Position numbers and translations under genes: made by a program
Assembly (NCBI GenBank): GCA_045628865.1
Contig: JAZQQB010000087.1
Location: 1 to 12,946, forward strand
From: JAZQQB01 sp045628865
GTDB taxonomy: Bacteria; Bacillota; Clostridia; Lachnospirales; Lachnospiraceae
Length of the DNA stretch: 12,946 nt
Direction of reading: 5' to 3'
The notes under the pieces: model-generated
The model's input: only the letters and a program-made list of their open reading frames with translations
Database searches by the model: none
What the model was told of the DNA's origin: nothing
Shown: positions 7,202-12,946 of the stretch, piece by piece
Layout: each line of letters opens with the position of its first letter
Position numbering within the stretch: position 1 is the first letter of the stretch

Positions 7202-7702
7202 TTAATAATTTTTATATCCAACTTCCTGTAAGTGAGCATCTTTTGCAACAACCTGCTCCTTTAACTTCTGGGAATATGCTTTTAACTTATCTAACAATTC
7301 TGAATCTGAAGTAGCGAGAATTTTTGCAGCAAGTAAACCTGCATTTGCTCCGCCATTGATTGCTACAGTTGCAACAGGAATACCTGAAGGCATCTGTACA
7401 ATAGAATATAAAGAGTCACGTCCACCCAAAGATGTGGTGTGCATAGGAATACCAATGACTGGCATTGGGAAAATTGCGGCACACATGCCTGGTAAATGTG
7501 CAGCCATACCTGCTCCTGCGATAATCACCTTAAATCCTTTTTCCTCAGCTGTCTTAGCATACTCAAAGAATACATCTGGTTCTCTGTGTGCAGAAATGAT
7601 TGTCATTTCATAAGAAACACCAAGTTCTTCTAAAATATCTGCTGCTTTTGCCATAACAGGCATATCTGAATCACTGCCCATAACAATACCAACTTTTGCC
7701 AT
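7202..7702 (-). CDS. purE: N5-carboxyaminoimidazole ribonucleotide mutase (PurE, class I-like)
   Basis: PurE acts at step 6, rearranging N5-CAIR to CAIR. The 166-residue protein has GSDSD (9-13), SAHREPD (37-43, with the catalytic histidine H39), AHLPG (68-72) and QMPSGIPVATVAI (103-115). These fit the class I mutase, which needs PurK to make N5-CAIR; no purK is in view, so a class II (direct AIR carboxylase) role cannot be ruled out by eye. The start at 7702 is chosen because GGAGG lies 5 nt before this ATG; the frame stays open to 7726 but those in-frame starts precede the ribosome binding site. It is the first gene of the purine cluster, with its own promoter at 7759-7767. Confidence 0.97.
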   Translation of the reverse strand: MAKVGIVMGSDSDMPVMAKAADILEELGVSYEMTIISAHREPDVFFEYAKTAEEKGFKVIIAGAGMAAHLPGMCAAIFPMPVIGIPMHTTSLGGRDSLYSIVQMPSGIPVATVAINGGANAGLLAAKILATSDSELLDKLKAYSQKLKEQVVAKDAHLQEVGYKNY

Positions 7703-7758
7703 TGTGTCCTCCATCTGGTTCTTCACCGTAATATTTAATTTCTTTATAGCTGCGACTA

Positions 7759-7767
7759 ATCATAGCA
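7759..7767 (-). promoter_or_regulatory. purE: Predicted extended -10 promoter for purE-M-N-D
   Basis: On the minus strand the sequence TGC TATGAT matches an extended -10 (TGnTATAAT with one mismatch). At 17 nt upstream the -35 region (ACCTAT) is poor, as is common for extended -10 promoters. Transcription would begin near 7752, about 50 nt before purE. No purine riboswitch core was recognised in the leader. Confidence 0.5.
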
Positions 7768-7778
7768 CAACTATTTCA

Positions 7779-7799
7779 CACATAGGTTTAGTGTATGTG
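7779..7799. promoter_or_regulatory. Inverted repeat over the -35 region of the purE promoter
   Basis: CACATA (7779-7784) and TATGTG (7794-7799) are perfect 6-bp inverted repeats with a 9-nt spacer. They fall about 27 to 47 bases upstream of the predicted purE transcription start. This is a good position for a regulator site, but the binding protein is unknown and the arms are short. Confidence 0.35.
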
Positions 7800-7856
7800 A
7801 GAAAACTGCATTTGTCAAACGTTTCACGTTTGCCCAAATAGGTTTTCTCACTTTTT
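7797..7856 (+). terminator. Large interrupted hairpin with T-tract on the plus strand
   Basis: Three stacked stems are visible: a 10-bp outer stem (7797-7806 with 7842-7851), a 5-bp middle stem (7810-7814 with 7835-7839) and a 6-bp inner stem (7817-7822 with 7826-7831). On the plus strand it is followed by TTTTT (7852-7856), which is terminator-like for antisense transcripts. On the coding strand the T-run becomes an A-run before the hairpin, and the sequence after it (ATACACTAAACC) has no T-run. It lies between the aminopeptidase stop and purE and may insulate the two units from each other. Confidence 0.6.
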
Positions 7857-7864
7857 ACCAATAA

Positions 7865-9949
7865 TCATTCCTTTTCAAGTGGAATATTTAGTGTTTCTGT
7901 TCCCGGTAATACAAAGCGTCCATTCTCTATGATCATGACTTTACTCTGATCTGCGCGGATTCCATACAACTGTCCCAGCTCATCATAAGGAATGGTAATA
8001 TCAGTATGACAATTAAAATATGCTTTATCAGGTTCTGTTTTTCGTTTGATGGATACTTCATTATCCCTGGCAACAATTTCCCTTCCATCCGGATTATAAA
8101 CCTTTACATCCTCCGCGTGGGAATAACAGGTATCACCCACTGCAAAATGTGGTCCTGTTTTTTCTGCAATCAAAATTGGGAATTTATCCTGAATCTTATA
8201 TTTCCTTCCCAGCATATATGCATAGGTATTGGTACCAATAGCAAACTCACCCAAAGGAATAGAATCATGATGAAATAACACATTTTCTTTGATATAGTTC
8301 TGATTATCCTTTGGTTCTTTAAAGTTTCCACAATCATAACCGGAGATCATACCATCACTAAACCAAACCGATAAATCCTCATATTTTAATTCTTTCAAAA
8401 ATACTTCTGATACATGCAAAAGTCCTTCTGTTCCTTTTAAAACAGGAGATGTAAAGACCTCGCCCACCGGAATATTCACATCTGCAACACAGTTCTCAAA
8501 AATAACTTCTTTGCTTTGATCCTGTACTGGATGCAAATTAATATGAAGATCTGTTCTATTACCATTCATTCCCTTAACTTCCACACTGATACATTCATTT
8601 AAGGCATCAATGATCTTCGCCTGAATTTCTTCATACTGTTTATATGGAAGGGTATTTACCCGAATGATTTCTTCAAAAATCTCTTCAAATTGTTCACCAA
8701 TCTGTGGGACTGGAAATGCAATGATAGTAAAGCTTGTTTCATCACCCTTAATGTATTCATTCATCAGCTGTGCATTAGCATTGGCATATTCCAAGCGAAG
8801 TTTCTGCTGTTCTTCATTATATCGAAGATTTTCCTTCTTGGCTGTCGGTTCAAATGGAGTTTCTCCGAAGACCTCAATAAGGGATGGGCCTGCGTACCCT
8901 GATGCCCAGTCCTTCAATTCCTCATAGGCTACTTTTGTTTCCTCAAGCATTCTGTTGGATAGTTTTTTATCAAATACAAGTGCTAAATCATCCTTGTGAT
9001 CATATTCATACTGCTTGTTGGCAATGTGACCATAAAAACCAGCCTTATAAGCACTTCGTCCATTCAGCACAGACACTGGAGCTCTATAGATGGTTGTCTT
9101 AAGTCCCATTTTTTCAAACTGCTCCATCACCTTTCTTACCATACGCTCAAAGCCTGCAACATATCTGACATTAACAGTCTTTTTTAACGAAAGATCCTTT
9201 CCAGTAGATACAAATCCCATTCTATATCCTTCGGTATAAGTTGAAGCCATCAGCTCTATTTTTTCTTCTGGTAATGCAGCCATGAAGCGTGCCAATCTTA
9301 CCTCATCCTCTGTGATATATTCTCCGTAGGAAAATAAATACTGAGGTTTTGTCAGATCTGCATGAAGCACTATGTTTGCAAAAAAATTGTCATTTGGATT
9401 TACCAAGCCATTTATTTTCTGCAACACTTCTGTTTCCATATAATCACTTACAAACCAATAAATGATTTCTCGCACTTCATTCACATCTGGTTCTTGATGT
9501 AATTCTTCATAGGCATTGCGATATGCACCATATATCTCCAAAAACAATTCCAATCGGATTAAAAATGCATGTATTTTTTCTTCGAATGCATAGATCAAGG
9601 TTGAACGAAGTTCTGATGCCAAAAAGCTCAACAGCTGGCCTTTCTCTAACCCAAATATTTTGCAGGAAACAGTTGGATTACAGTAGCTTTCCTCATAGTC
9701 TAACAGTTCCTGATACCATTCTTTATTCTCACGCAAAAGCTCCTCTACAGTTCTTTCTGTAAGCGCATCTGGCTGAAATTCCTTCTTAACAGCTCTTTCA
9801 TAGACATGAATGGTCTGAAGCAGCCATTTCGCCTGATGCATCATATATTTCTGATCTTCATCAGAAAAGCCAGGGAATTCCCTATCATTAACAATCTCTT
9901 CGATTCTGTCCTTAGAAAGAGACAATCTTTCTAACAAAAATTCTTCCAT
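7865..9949 (-). CDS. M29-type (AmpS/AmpT-like) metallo-aminopeptidase with long N-terminal extension
   Basis: This 694-residue cytosolic protein has no signal peptide. The C-terminal part, from about residue 260, matches M29 leucyl-type aminopeptidases. NIPVGEVFTSP (492-502) gives metal ligand E497, LGEFAIGTN (566-574) gives E568, HFAVGDTCY (601-609) gives H601 and Y609, and HTDITI (648-653) gives H648 and D650. These correspond by order and spacing to E250, E316, H345, Y352, H376 and D378 of Thermus AmpT. M29 enzymes are usually near 410 residues, so about 260-290 residues are extra at the N-terminus. That part is mostly helical and acidic (for example EVREIIYWFVSDYMETEVL, 158-176) and I do not recognise it. 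The start ATG has GAGG 7 nt upstream, inside the end of the DUF6142-like gene (3-nt gap), so the two are coupled. The peptidase call is firm; the substrate is unknown. Confidence 0.88.
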   Translation of the reverse strand: MEEFLLERLSLSKDRIEEIVNDREFPGFSDEDQKYMMHQAKWLLQTIHVYERAVKKEFQPDALTERTVEELLRENKEWYQELLDYEESYCNPTVSCKIFGLEKGQLLSFLASELRSTLIYAFEEKIHAFLIRLELFLEIYGAYRNAYEELHQEPDVNEVREIIYWFVSDYMETEVLQKINGLVNPNDNFFANIVLHADLTKPQYLFSYGEYITEDEVRLARFMAALPEEKIELMASTYTEGYRMGFVSTGKDLSLKKTVNVRYVAGFERMVRKVMEQFEKMGLKTTIYRAPVSVLNGRSAYKAGFYGHIANKQYEYDHKDDLALVFDKKLSNRMLEETKVAYEELKDWASGYAGPSLIEVFGETPFEPTAKKENLRYNEEQQKLRLEYANANAQLMNEYIKGDETSFTIIAFPVPQIGEQFEEIFEEIIRVNTLPYKQYEEIQAKIIDALNECISVEVKGMNGNRTDLHINLHPVQDQSKEVIFENCVADVNIPVGEVFTSPVLKGTEGLLHVSEVFLKELKYEDLSVWFSDGMISGYDCGNFKEPKDNQNYIKENVLFHHDSIPLGEFAIGTNTYAYMLGRKYKIQDKFPILIAEKTGPHFAVGDTCYSHAEDVKVYNPDGREIVARDNEVSIKRKTEPDKAYFNCHTDITIPYDELGQLYGIRADQSKVMIIENGRFVLPGTETLNIPLEKE

Positions 9950-9952
9950 ATC

Positions 9953-10276
9953 CTAACCTCTGACTCCTAAATAAATCGTAAAAATAGACATTGTAAGTGC
10001 AATCGTATTGAGAACCATTCCTACATAGCAAAACAAGTAGAACTTCTCCTTCTCAAATCTTGACGCAATTCCAAAATACAGGCCCACACAGGCATATAAA
10101 AAACCAAGTAAAGTCGGAATTCCCATTTGTGGCTCCACCATGCCTCTTTGCTTTGTGGAAATCACAATAGCAATTACATAGGTTACGACTGCCATAAGCC
10201 CTAAAATTGTTGAGGCGATTGCTCGTACTGGATGTTTTTTATTGGTAAATTTGTAATTTGCTTTTCGTCGTCCCAT
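9953..10276 (-). CDS. Three-helix membrane protein, DUF6142-like
   Basis: This is a 107-residue protein with a basic N-terminus (MGRRKANYKFTNKKH) and three predicted membrane helices at about 20-40, 52-72 and 80-103. I assign it tentatively to DUF6142, a family of small clostridial membrane proteins of unknown function that start with a similar basic FTxKxHPxR segment. The positive N-terminus suggests it faces the cytoplasm. The start ATG is preceded by GGGAG with 5 nt between. The gene ends 3 nt before the aminopeptidase start and holds that gene's ribosome binding site, so the two products are made together. A perfect hairpin (10301-10328) lies just upstream. No catalytic motif is visible. 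Confidence 0.82.
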   Translation of the reverse strand: MGRRKANYKFTNKKHPVRAIASTILGLMAVVTYVIAIVISTKQRGMVEPQMGIPTLLGFLYACVGLYFGIASRFEKEKFYLFCYVGMVLNTIALTMSIFTIYLGVRG

Positions 10277-10300
10277 ATATACTCCCTATAAACTCATCAA

Positions 10301-10339
10301 GGGCATTTCTTAACAATAAGAAATGCCCCTCACTTTTTT
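10301..10339 (+). terminator. Perfect 12-bp hairpin with T-tract on the plus strand
   Basis: Arms 10301-10312 and 10317-10328 are exact reverse complements with a 4-nt loop. On the plus strand, after CTCAC, a run of six T (10334-10339) follows, making a terminator-like shape for antisense transcription. On the coding strand the hairpin is followed by TTGATGAG with no T-run, so it probably does not fully stop the pyr transcript. It may protect or process message between the 50-residue gene and the DUF6142-like gene. Confidence 0.55.
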
Positions 10340-10490
10340 AAAATGTAATATGTGATTTTCTCTGAAGCAGTTTCCCACCGCTAATGATTAGAATAACACC
10401 TGAAACCAATCCTACCACAATTGCAACAATACCAAAAGCAATGCTGATCGCGCCAGAATTTCTCATTGTTAAATAAACCTTTTCCTCCAT
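10338..10490 (-). CDS. Small single-pass membrane protein of 50 residues, function unknown
   Basis: A short reading frame directly after pyrE (24 nt gap) has an excellent ribosome binding site, GGAGG at 10497-10501, 6 nt before its ATG. The product begins MEEKVYLTMRNSGAIS. It has one long hydrophobic segment (about 14-37, rich in I, V, G and A) and a basic end (GGKLLQRKSHITF, 38-50). This follows the positive-inside pattern with the C-terminus in the cytoplasm. Its ending overlaps the start of the T-rich side of the hairpin at 10301-10339. I recognise no domain. The codon use, ribosome binding site and position between pyrE and another membrane protein support a real gene in the pyr transcript. 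Confidence 0.8.
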   Translation of the reverse strand: MEEKVYLTMRNSGAISIAFGIVAIVVGLVSGVILIISGGKLLQRKSHITF

Positions 10491-10514
10491 ACCTTGCCTC
10501 CGTATTCGTTCTAT

Positions 10515-11189
10515 TTACTGTGCACCGTACTGTTCATAATAAGCATCAATTGCTTTTTTAATTTCATCATCAATCACTACTTTACCATTGATTGGTCTGT
10601 TGTAAAGATGTTCTACAACCTCATCCATAGTAACAATAGCGTTAGCACCAAATCCATAAAGATCTTTGATCTCATCTAATGCACATTTGGTACCCTTTCC
10701 TCTTTCCATACGGTTCAAGGAAACCATAAGTCCAACGATTTCAATATCACCCTGTTCCTTTAAAATAGGGAATGTTTCTTCAATAGATTTACCTGATGTA
10801 GTAACGTCTTCAATAATCACTACTTTATCACCATCTTTGATTGGGCTTCCTAAAAGAATACCTGTATCACCGTGGTCCTTAATCTCTTTTCTGTTAGAGC
10901 AATATTTAATTTCTTTTCCATAAAGTTCTGAAAAAGCAATTGTTGTTGCTACACTAAGTGGAATACCCTTGTATGCAGGTCCGAATAATACATCAAAATC
11001 ATCCCCATAGTTTTCATAGATTGCTTTTGCATAATACTGACCAAGCTTTCTTAATTGTTTACCAGTTACATAACAACCTGCATTCATAAAAAATGGAGAT
11101 TTTCTTCCACTCTTTAATGTAAATTCGCCAAATTTAAGTACCTGGCTACTCACCATAAATTCAATAAACTCTTTCTTGTACTGTTCCAT
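10515..11189 (-). CDS. pyrE: Orotate phosphoribosyltransferase
   Basis: PyrE joins orotate to PRPP to form OMP, the fifth step of UMP synthesis. The 224-residue protein has the type I PRTase fold. The PRPP-binding loop VVIIEDVTTSGKS is at 123-135, and LKSGRKSPFFMNAG (25-38) and LFGPAYKGIPL (68-78) are also typical. The start at 11189 is chosen because GGAGG (11198-11202) lies 8 nt before this ATG; an in-frame TTG at 11204 overlaps that site and cannot be the start. pyrF ends 17 nt before this ATG, so the two enzymes for the last two steps are made from one message. Confidence 0.97.
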   Translation of the reverse strand: MEQYKKEFIEFMVSSQVLKFGEFTLKSGRKSPFFMNAGCYVTGKQLRKLGQYYAKAIYENYGDDFDVLFGPAYKGIPLSVATTIAFSELYGKEIKYCSNRKEIKDHGDTGILLGSPIKDGDKVVIIEDVTTSGKSIEETFPILKEQGDIEIVGLMVSLNRMERGKGTKCALDEIKDLYGFGANAIVTMDEVVEHLYNRPINGKVVIDDEIKKAIDAYYEQYGAQ

Positions 11190-11205
11190 TCTTAGGACCT
11201 CCAAT

Positions 11206-12132
11206 TTATTTATTTGCTAATGCTGACTGAATATCTTCGATCATATCAATAACTGCCTGACGAGAAGCATCTGCATAAGCAGCTTCGCCAAACTTCGCAT
11301 ACTGTTCATTCTTATATGCTGCAATAATTCCTCTTGAAGAATTAACAATTGCTCCTAATCCATCCTTATTAAAGAAATGAACAAGATCCTTACCTTTTCC
11401 ACCCTGGGCACCATATCCAGGTACTAAGATATAAGCCTTTGGCATAATTTCTCTTAAAATTTTACCCTGTTCTGGATAAGTTGCTCCCACAACTGCACCT
11501 ACATAGCTGTAAGAATCGCCCATGCAGGCTTCTCCCCACTCAGCTACCTTAGCGCCAACCATTTCATAAAGTGGCTTTCCGTTCACAATCTGATCCTGAA
11601 ATTCTCCACTACTTGGGTTAGATGTTTTTACAAGAACAAAGATACCTTTCTTTTCTTCTTTACAAACATCCACAAATGGTTTTACTCCATCAGAACCTAA
11701 ATATGGGTTTACTGTTGCAAAATCTTCTGCAAAAGGTACATAGGATTTGCTTCCGATGGTAACCTTTCCTAAATGAGCTGTTGCATATGCAGCAGATGTA
11801 GAGCCGATATCTCCACGCTTTACATCACCGATCACAACAAGTCCTTTTTCTTTACAGTAATCTACTGTTTTCTTAAATGCTACAAGTCCTGGAATGCCAA
11901 ACTGTTCATACATAGCAATCTGTGGTTTCACAGCTGGGATCAAATCATAAACTGCATCTACAATTCCCTTGTTATACTGCCAAATTGCTTCTCCAGCTGC
12001 TTCTAAAGTTTCTCCATAAGCCTCAATTGCTGCTTTCATGATGTGGCTTGGAATGTACTGAAGCATTGGATCTAATCCAACTACGATTGGTGCGTTTGTT
12101 TTTTGAATTTTTTCAACGAGTTTATTGATCAT
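11206..12132 (-). CDS. pyrF: Orotidine 5'-phosphate decarboxylase, group 2
   Basis: PyrF removes CO2 from OMP to give UMP. The 308-residue length is typical of the longer group 2 bacterial enzymes, compared with about 240 for the Bacillus type. The catalytic block is GDVKRGDIGST (102-112), with D103, K105 and D108 forming the usual Asp-Lys-Asp charge network. The phosphate-binding elements are VKTSNPSSGE (168-177), PGYGAQGG (238-245) and NSSRGI (264-269). GGAG precedes the ATG by 5 nt. It is the first gene after a near-consensus promoter (12237-12265), separated from nrdD by a terminator. Confidence 0.97.
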   Translation of the reverse strand: MINKLVEKIQKTNAPIVVGLDPMLQYIPSHIMKAAIEAYGETLEAAGEAIWQYNKGIVDAVYDLIPAVKPQIAMYEQFGIPGLVAFKKTVDYCKEKGLVVIGDVKRGDIGSTSAAYATAHLGKVTIGSKSYVPFAEDFATVNPYLGSDGVKPFVDVCKEEKKGIFVLVKTSNPSSGEFQDQIVNGKPLYEMVGAKVAEWGEACMGDSYSYVGAVVGATYPEQGKILREIMPKAYILVPGYGAQGGKGKDLVHFFNKDGLGAIVNSSRGIIAAYKNEQYAKFGEAAYADASRQAVIDMIEDIQSALANK

Positions 12133-12236
12133 TTTTTCTCCATTCTGGCATTTAGAACTATTCTGTAATTTATCAAAAATCCATCACAAATGTTCTTTTT
12201 ATGCGCATTTTTTGTTCTCACAAATTTTTCGTAGCC

Positions 12237-12265
12237 ATTTTATCATACATTATAGAATATTTCAA
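12237..12265 (-). promoter_or_regulatory. pyrF: Sigma-A promoter of the pyrF-pyrE transcript
   Basis: On the minus strand -35 TTGAAA (12260-12265) and -10 TAAAAT (12237-12242) each match consensus at 5 of 6 positions, with a 17-nt spacer. Transcription should begin near 12230, leaving a leader of about 98 nt. I see no anti-terminator/terminator pair like a PyrR attenuator in that leader. The -35 box directly follows the nrdD terminator stem. Confidence 0.75.
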
Positions 12266-12266
12266 G

Positions 12267-12306
12267 AAAGCCATGGAAAATGCATTCTTACATTTTCCAT
12301 GGCTTT
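12267..12306 (-). terminator. nrdD terminator, perfect 16-bp hairpin
   Basis: Arms 12267-12282 and 12291-12306 are exact reverse complements around an 8-nt loop. On the minus strand the stem ends in CTTTCTT. The plus-strand side ends with TTTT, so it might work in both directions. It lies 11 nt after the nrdD stop. Confidence 0.8.
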
Positions 12307-12317
12307 TCATACCTTTA

Positions 12318-12946
12318 TTATCCGTTAACTGTTTCCGAATATTTCTTGATATTGGACGCATTTACATATTTTTTGACTTCTCCATCTGTAACAACGATCA
12401 AAGTCGGTGCCTGCATAACACTGTACTTTGAAACCATTTCTTCGTTGGCTTCTGCATCGATCAGAATATATTCTTCATTCTTTAAATATTCCTTTGCAAG
12501 ATTGCAGTTCGGACAGGTTTTTGTAGTGAAAAGGTATTTCGCATCTCTGTGTTCATCATACCCGACTCCCACCTGTGAATCTGCCTTGCTACTCACCTCT
12601 TTCTTGTTACCATGCTTTAAGCTGGAATTCTCGATCTGATACTCTGTACGGTTGGCGTATTCCTGAAGCTTACCATCATTCCAGTTCTGGATAGGTCGAT
12701 AGTAGCCTGTAATACGACTATATATTTCTGTACGGGTTCCACAGTGTGGACAGATCTTCTGTTCACCTGCCAAATATCCATGAGTCTTACAAATGGAATA
12801 GGTAGGTGACATTGTATAATATGGAAGCTTGTAGTTCTGAGCTATAGCTCTAACTAATTTGGCCGCCGACTTCCAATCAGGTAATTTCTCGCCTAAAAAT
12901 GCATGGAATACTGTTCCAGATGTATATAGGGACTGAAGCTCATCCT
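12318..12946 (-). CDS. nrdD: Anaerobic ribonucleoside-triphosphate reductase (class III), C-terminal part, with fused redoxin domain; partial
   Basis: The frame is open to the window edge, so the 5' part of the gene is missing; about 208 residues are visible. NrdD makes dNTPs from NTPs without oxygen using a glycyl radical set by NrdG. Counting from M at 12812, the zinc site is C8, H11, C21 and C24 (CPHCG). The radical loop YSRITGYYRPIQNW (31-44) holds the radical glycine at residue 36. Upstream of that methionine, SGTVFHAFLGEKLPDW and KLPYYTMSPTYS are typical NrdD. Beyond the usual end, a lysine- and serine-rich linker (about 62-90) leads to a redoxin-like domain (91-164) with CPNC (100-103) and a QAPT cis-proline motif (134-137). 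The redoxin may recycle the active-site disulfide. nrdG is not downstream here. Confidence 0.94.
   Translation of the reverse strand, partial: DELQSLYTSGTVFHAFLGEKLPDWKSAAKLVRAIAQNYKLPYYTMSPTYSICKTHGYLAGEQKICPHCGTRTEIYSRITGYYRPIQNWNDGKLQEYANRTEYQIENSSLKHGNKKEVSSKADSQVGVGYDEHRDAKYLFTTKTCPNCNLAKEYLKNEEYILIDAEANEEMVSKYSVMQAPTLIVVTDGEVKKYVNASNIKKYSETVNG

Noticed and set aside
7720..7764. Possible leader peptide start (ATG within the -10 region) upstream of purE
   Set aside because: There is no ribosome binding site and the ATG overlaps the predicted promoter itself.
7703..7796. Purine riboswitch before purE
   Set aside because: The conserved junction sequences of the guanine/adenine aptamer are not present on the minus strand.
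12184..12225. Direct repeat TCACAAAT at 12184-12191 and 12218-12225 in the pyrF leader
   Set aside because: An 8-bp repeat in a very AT-rich leader can arise by chance and there is no supporting structure.
12133..12230. PyrR-type attenuator or other riboswitch in the pyrF leader
   Set aside because: No terminator hairpin with T-run and no conserved anti-terminator sequence is visible in the roughly 98-nt leader.

Overview
The window is a compact, low-GC segment in which every convincing gene lies on the minus strand. Strong GGAGG ribosome binding sites, short intergenic gaps and AT-rich sigma-A type promoters point to a Firmicute. The set of neighbours (a class III anaerobic ribonucleotide reductase, the small protein family usually labelled 'endosialidase', a DUF6142-like membrane protein and group 2 PyrF) suggests an anaerobic gut-type clostridium, most likely Lachnospiraceae. 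The species cannot be named from the sequence alone.

In transcription order (high to low coordinates), the window opens with the 3' part of nrdD (12318-12946), which carries a C-terminal redoxin domain and is closed by a hairpin terminator. A near-consensus promoter then drives pyrF-pyrE (UMP synthesis). These are followed by an unlisted 50-residue membrane protein (10338-10490), a three-helix DUF6142-like membrane protein and a 694-residue M29-type metallo-aminopeptidase with a long N-terminal extension of unknown function. These five genes are closely spaced.

Next comes a purine cluster, purE-purM-purN-purD (7702 to 4181). It has its own extended -10 promoter and ends in a strong 18-bp terminator. 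These four enzymes catalyse steps 2, 3, 5 and 6 of IMP synthesis; the other steps must be encoded elsewhere.

The last part holds a zinc-ribbon/HTH protein (3579-4091), then a consensus promoter overlapped by two inverted repeats, a YtrA-type GntR regulator and clpC. The regulator and clpC are translationally coupled. This replaces the usual ctsR-mcsA-mcsB-clpC arrangement. A separately transcribed 'endosialidase'-family small protein with its own terminator closes the window.

Most genes are ordinary housekeeping genes. The parts most worth a second look are the GntR-clpC unit with its palindromic promoter, the NrdD-redoxin fusion, the N-terminal extension of the aminopeptidase, the tiny membrane protein after pyrE, and two large intergenic hairpins whose T-tracts lie on the antisense strand. 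I did not see a CRISPR array, transposon, tRNA, rRNA, prophage or defence island.
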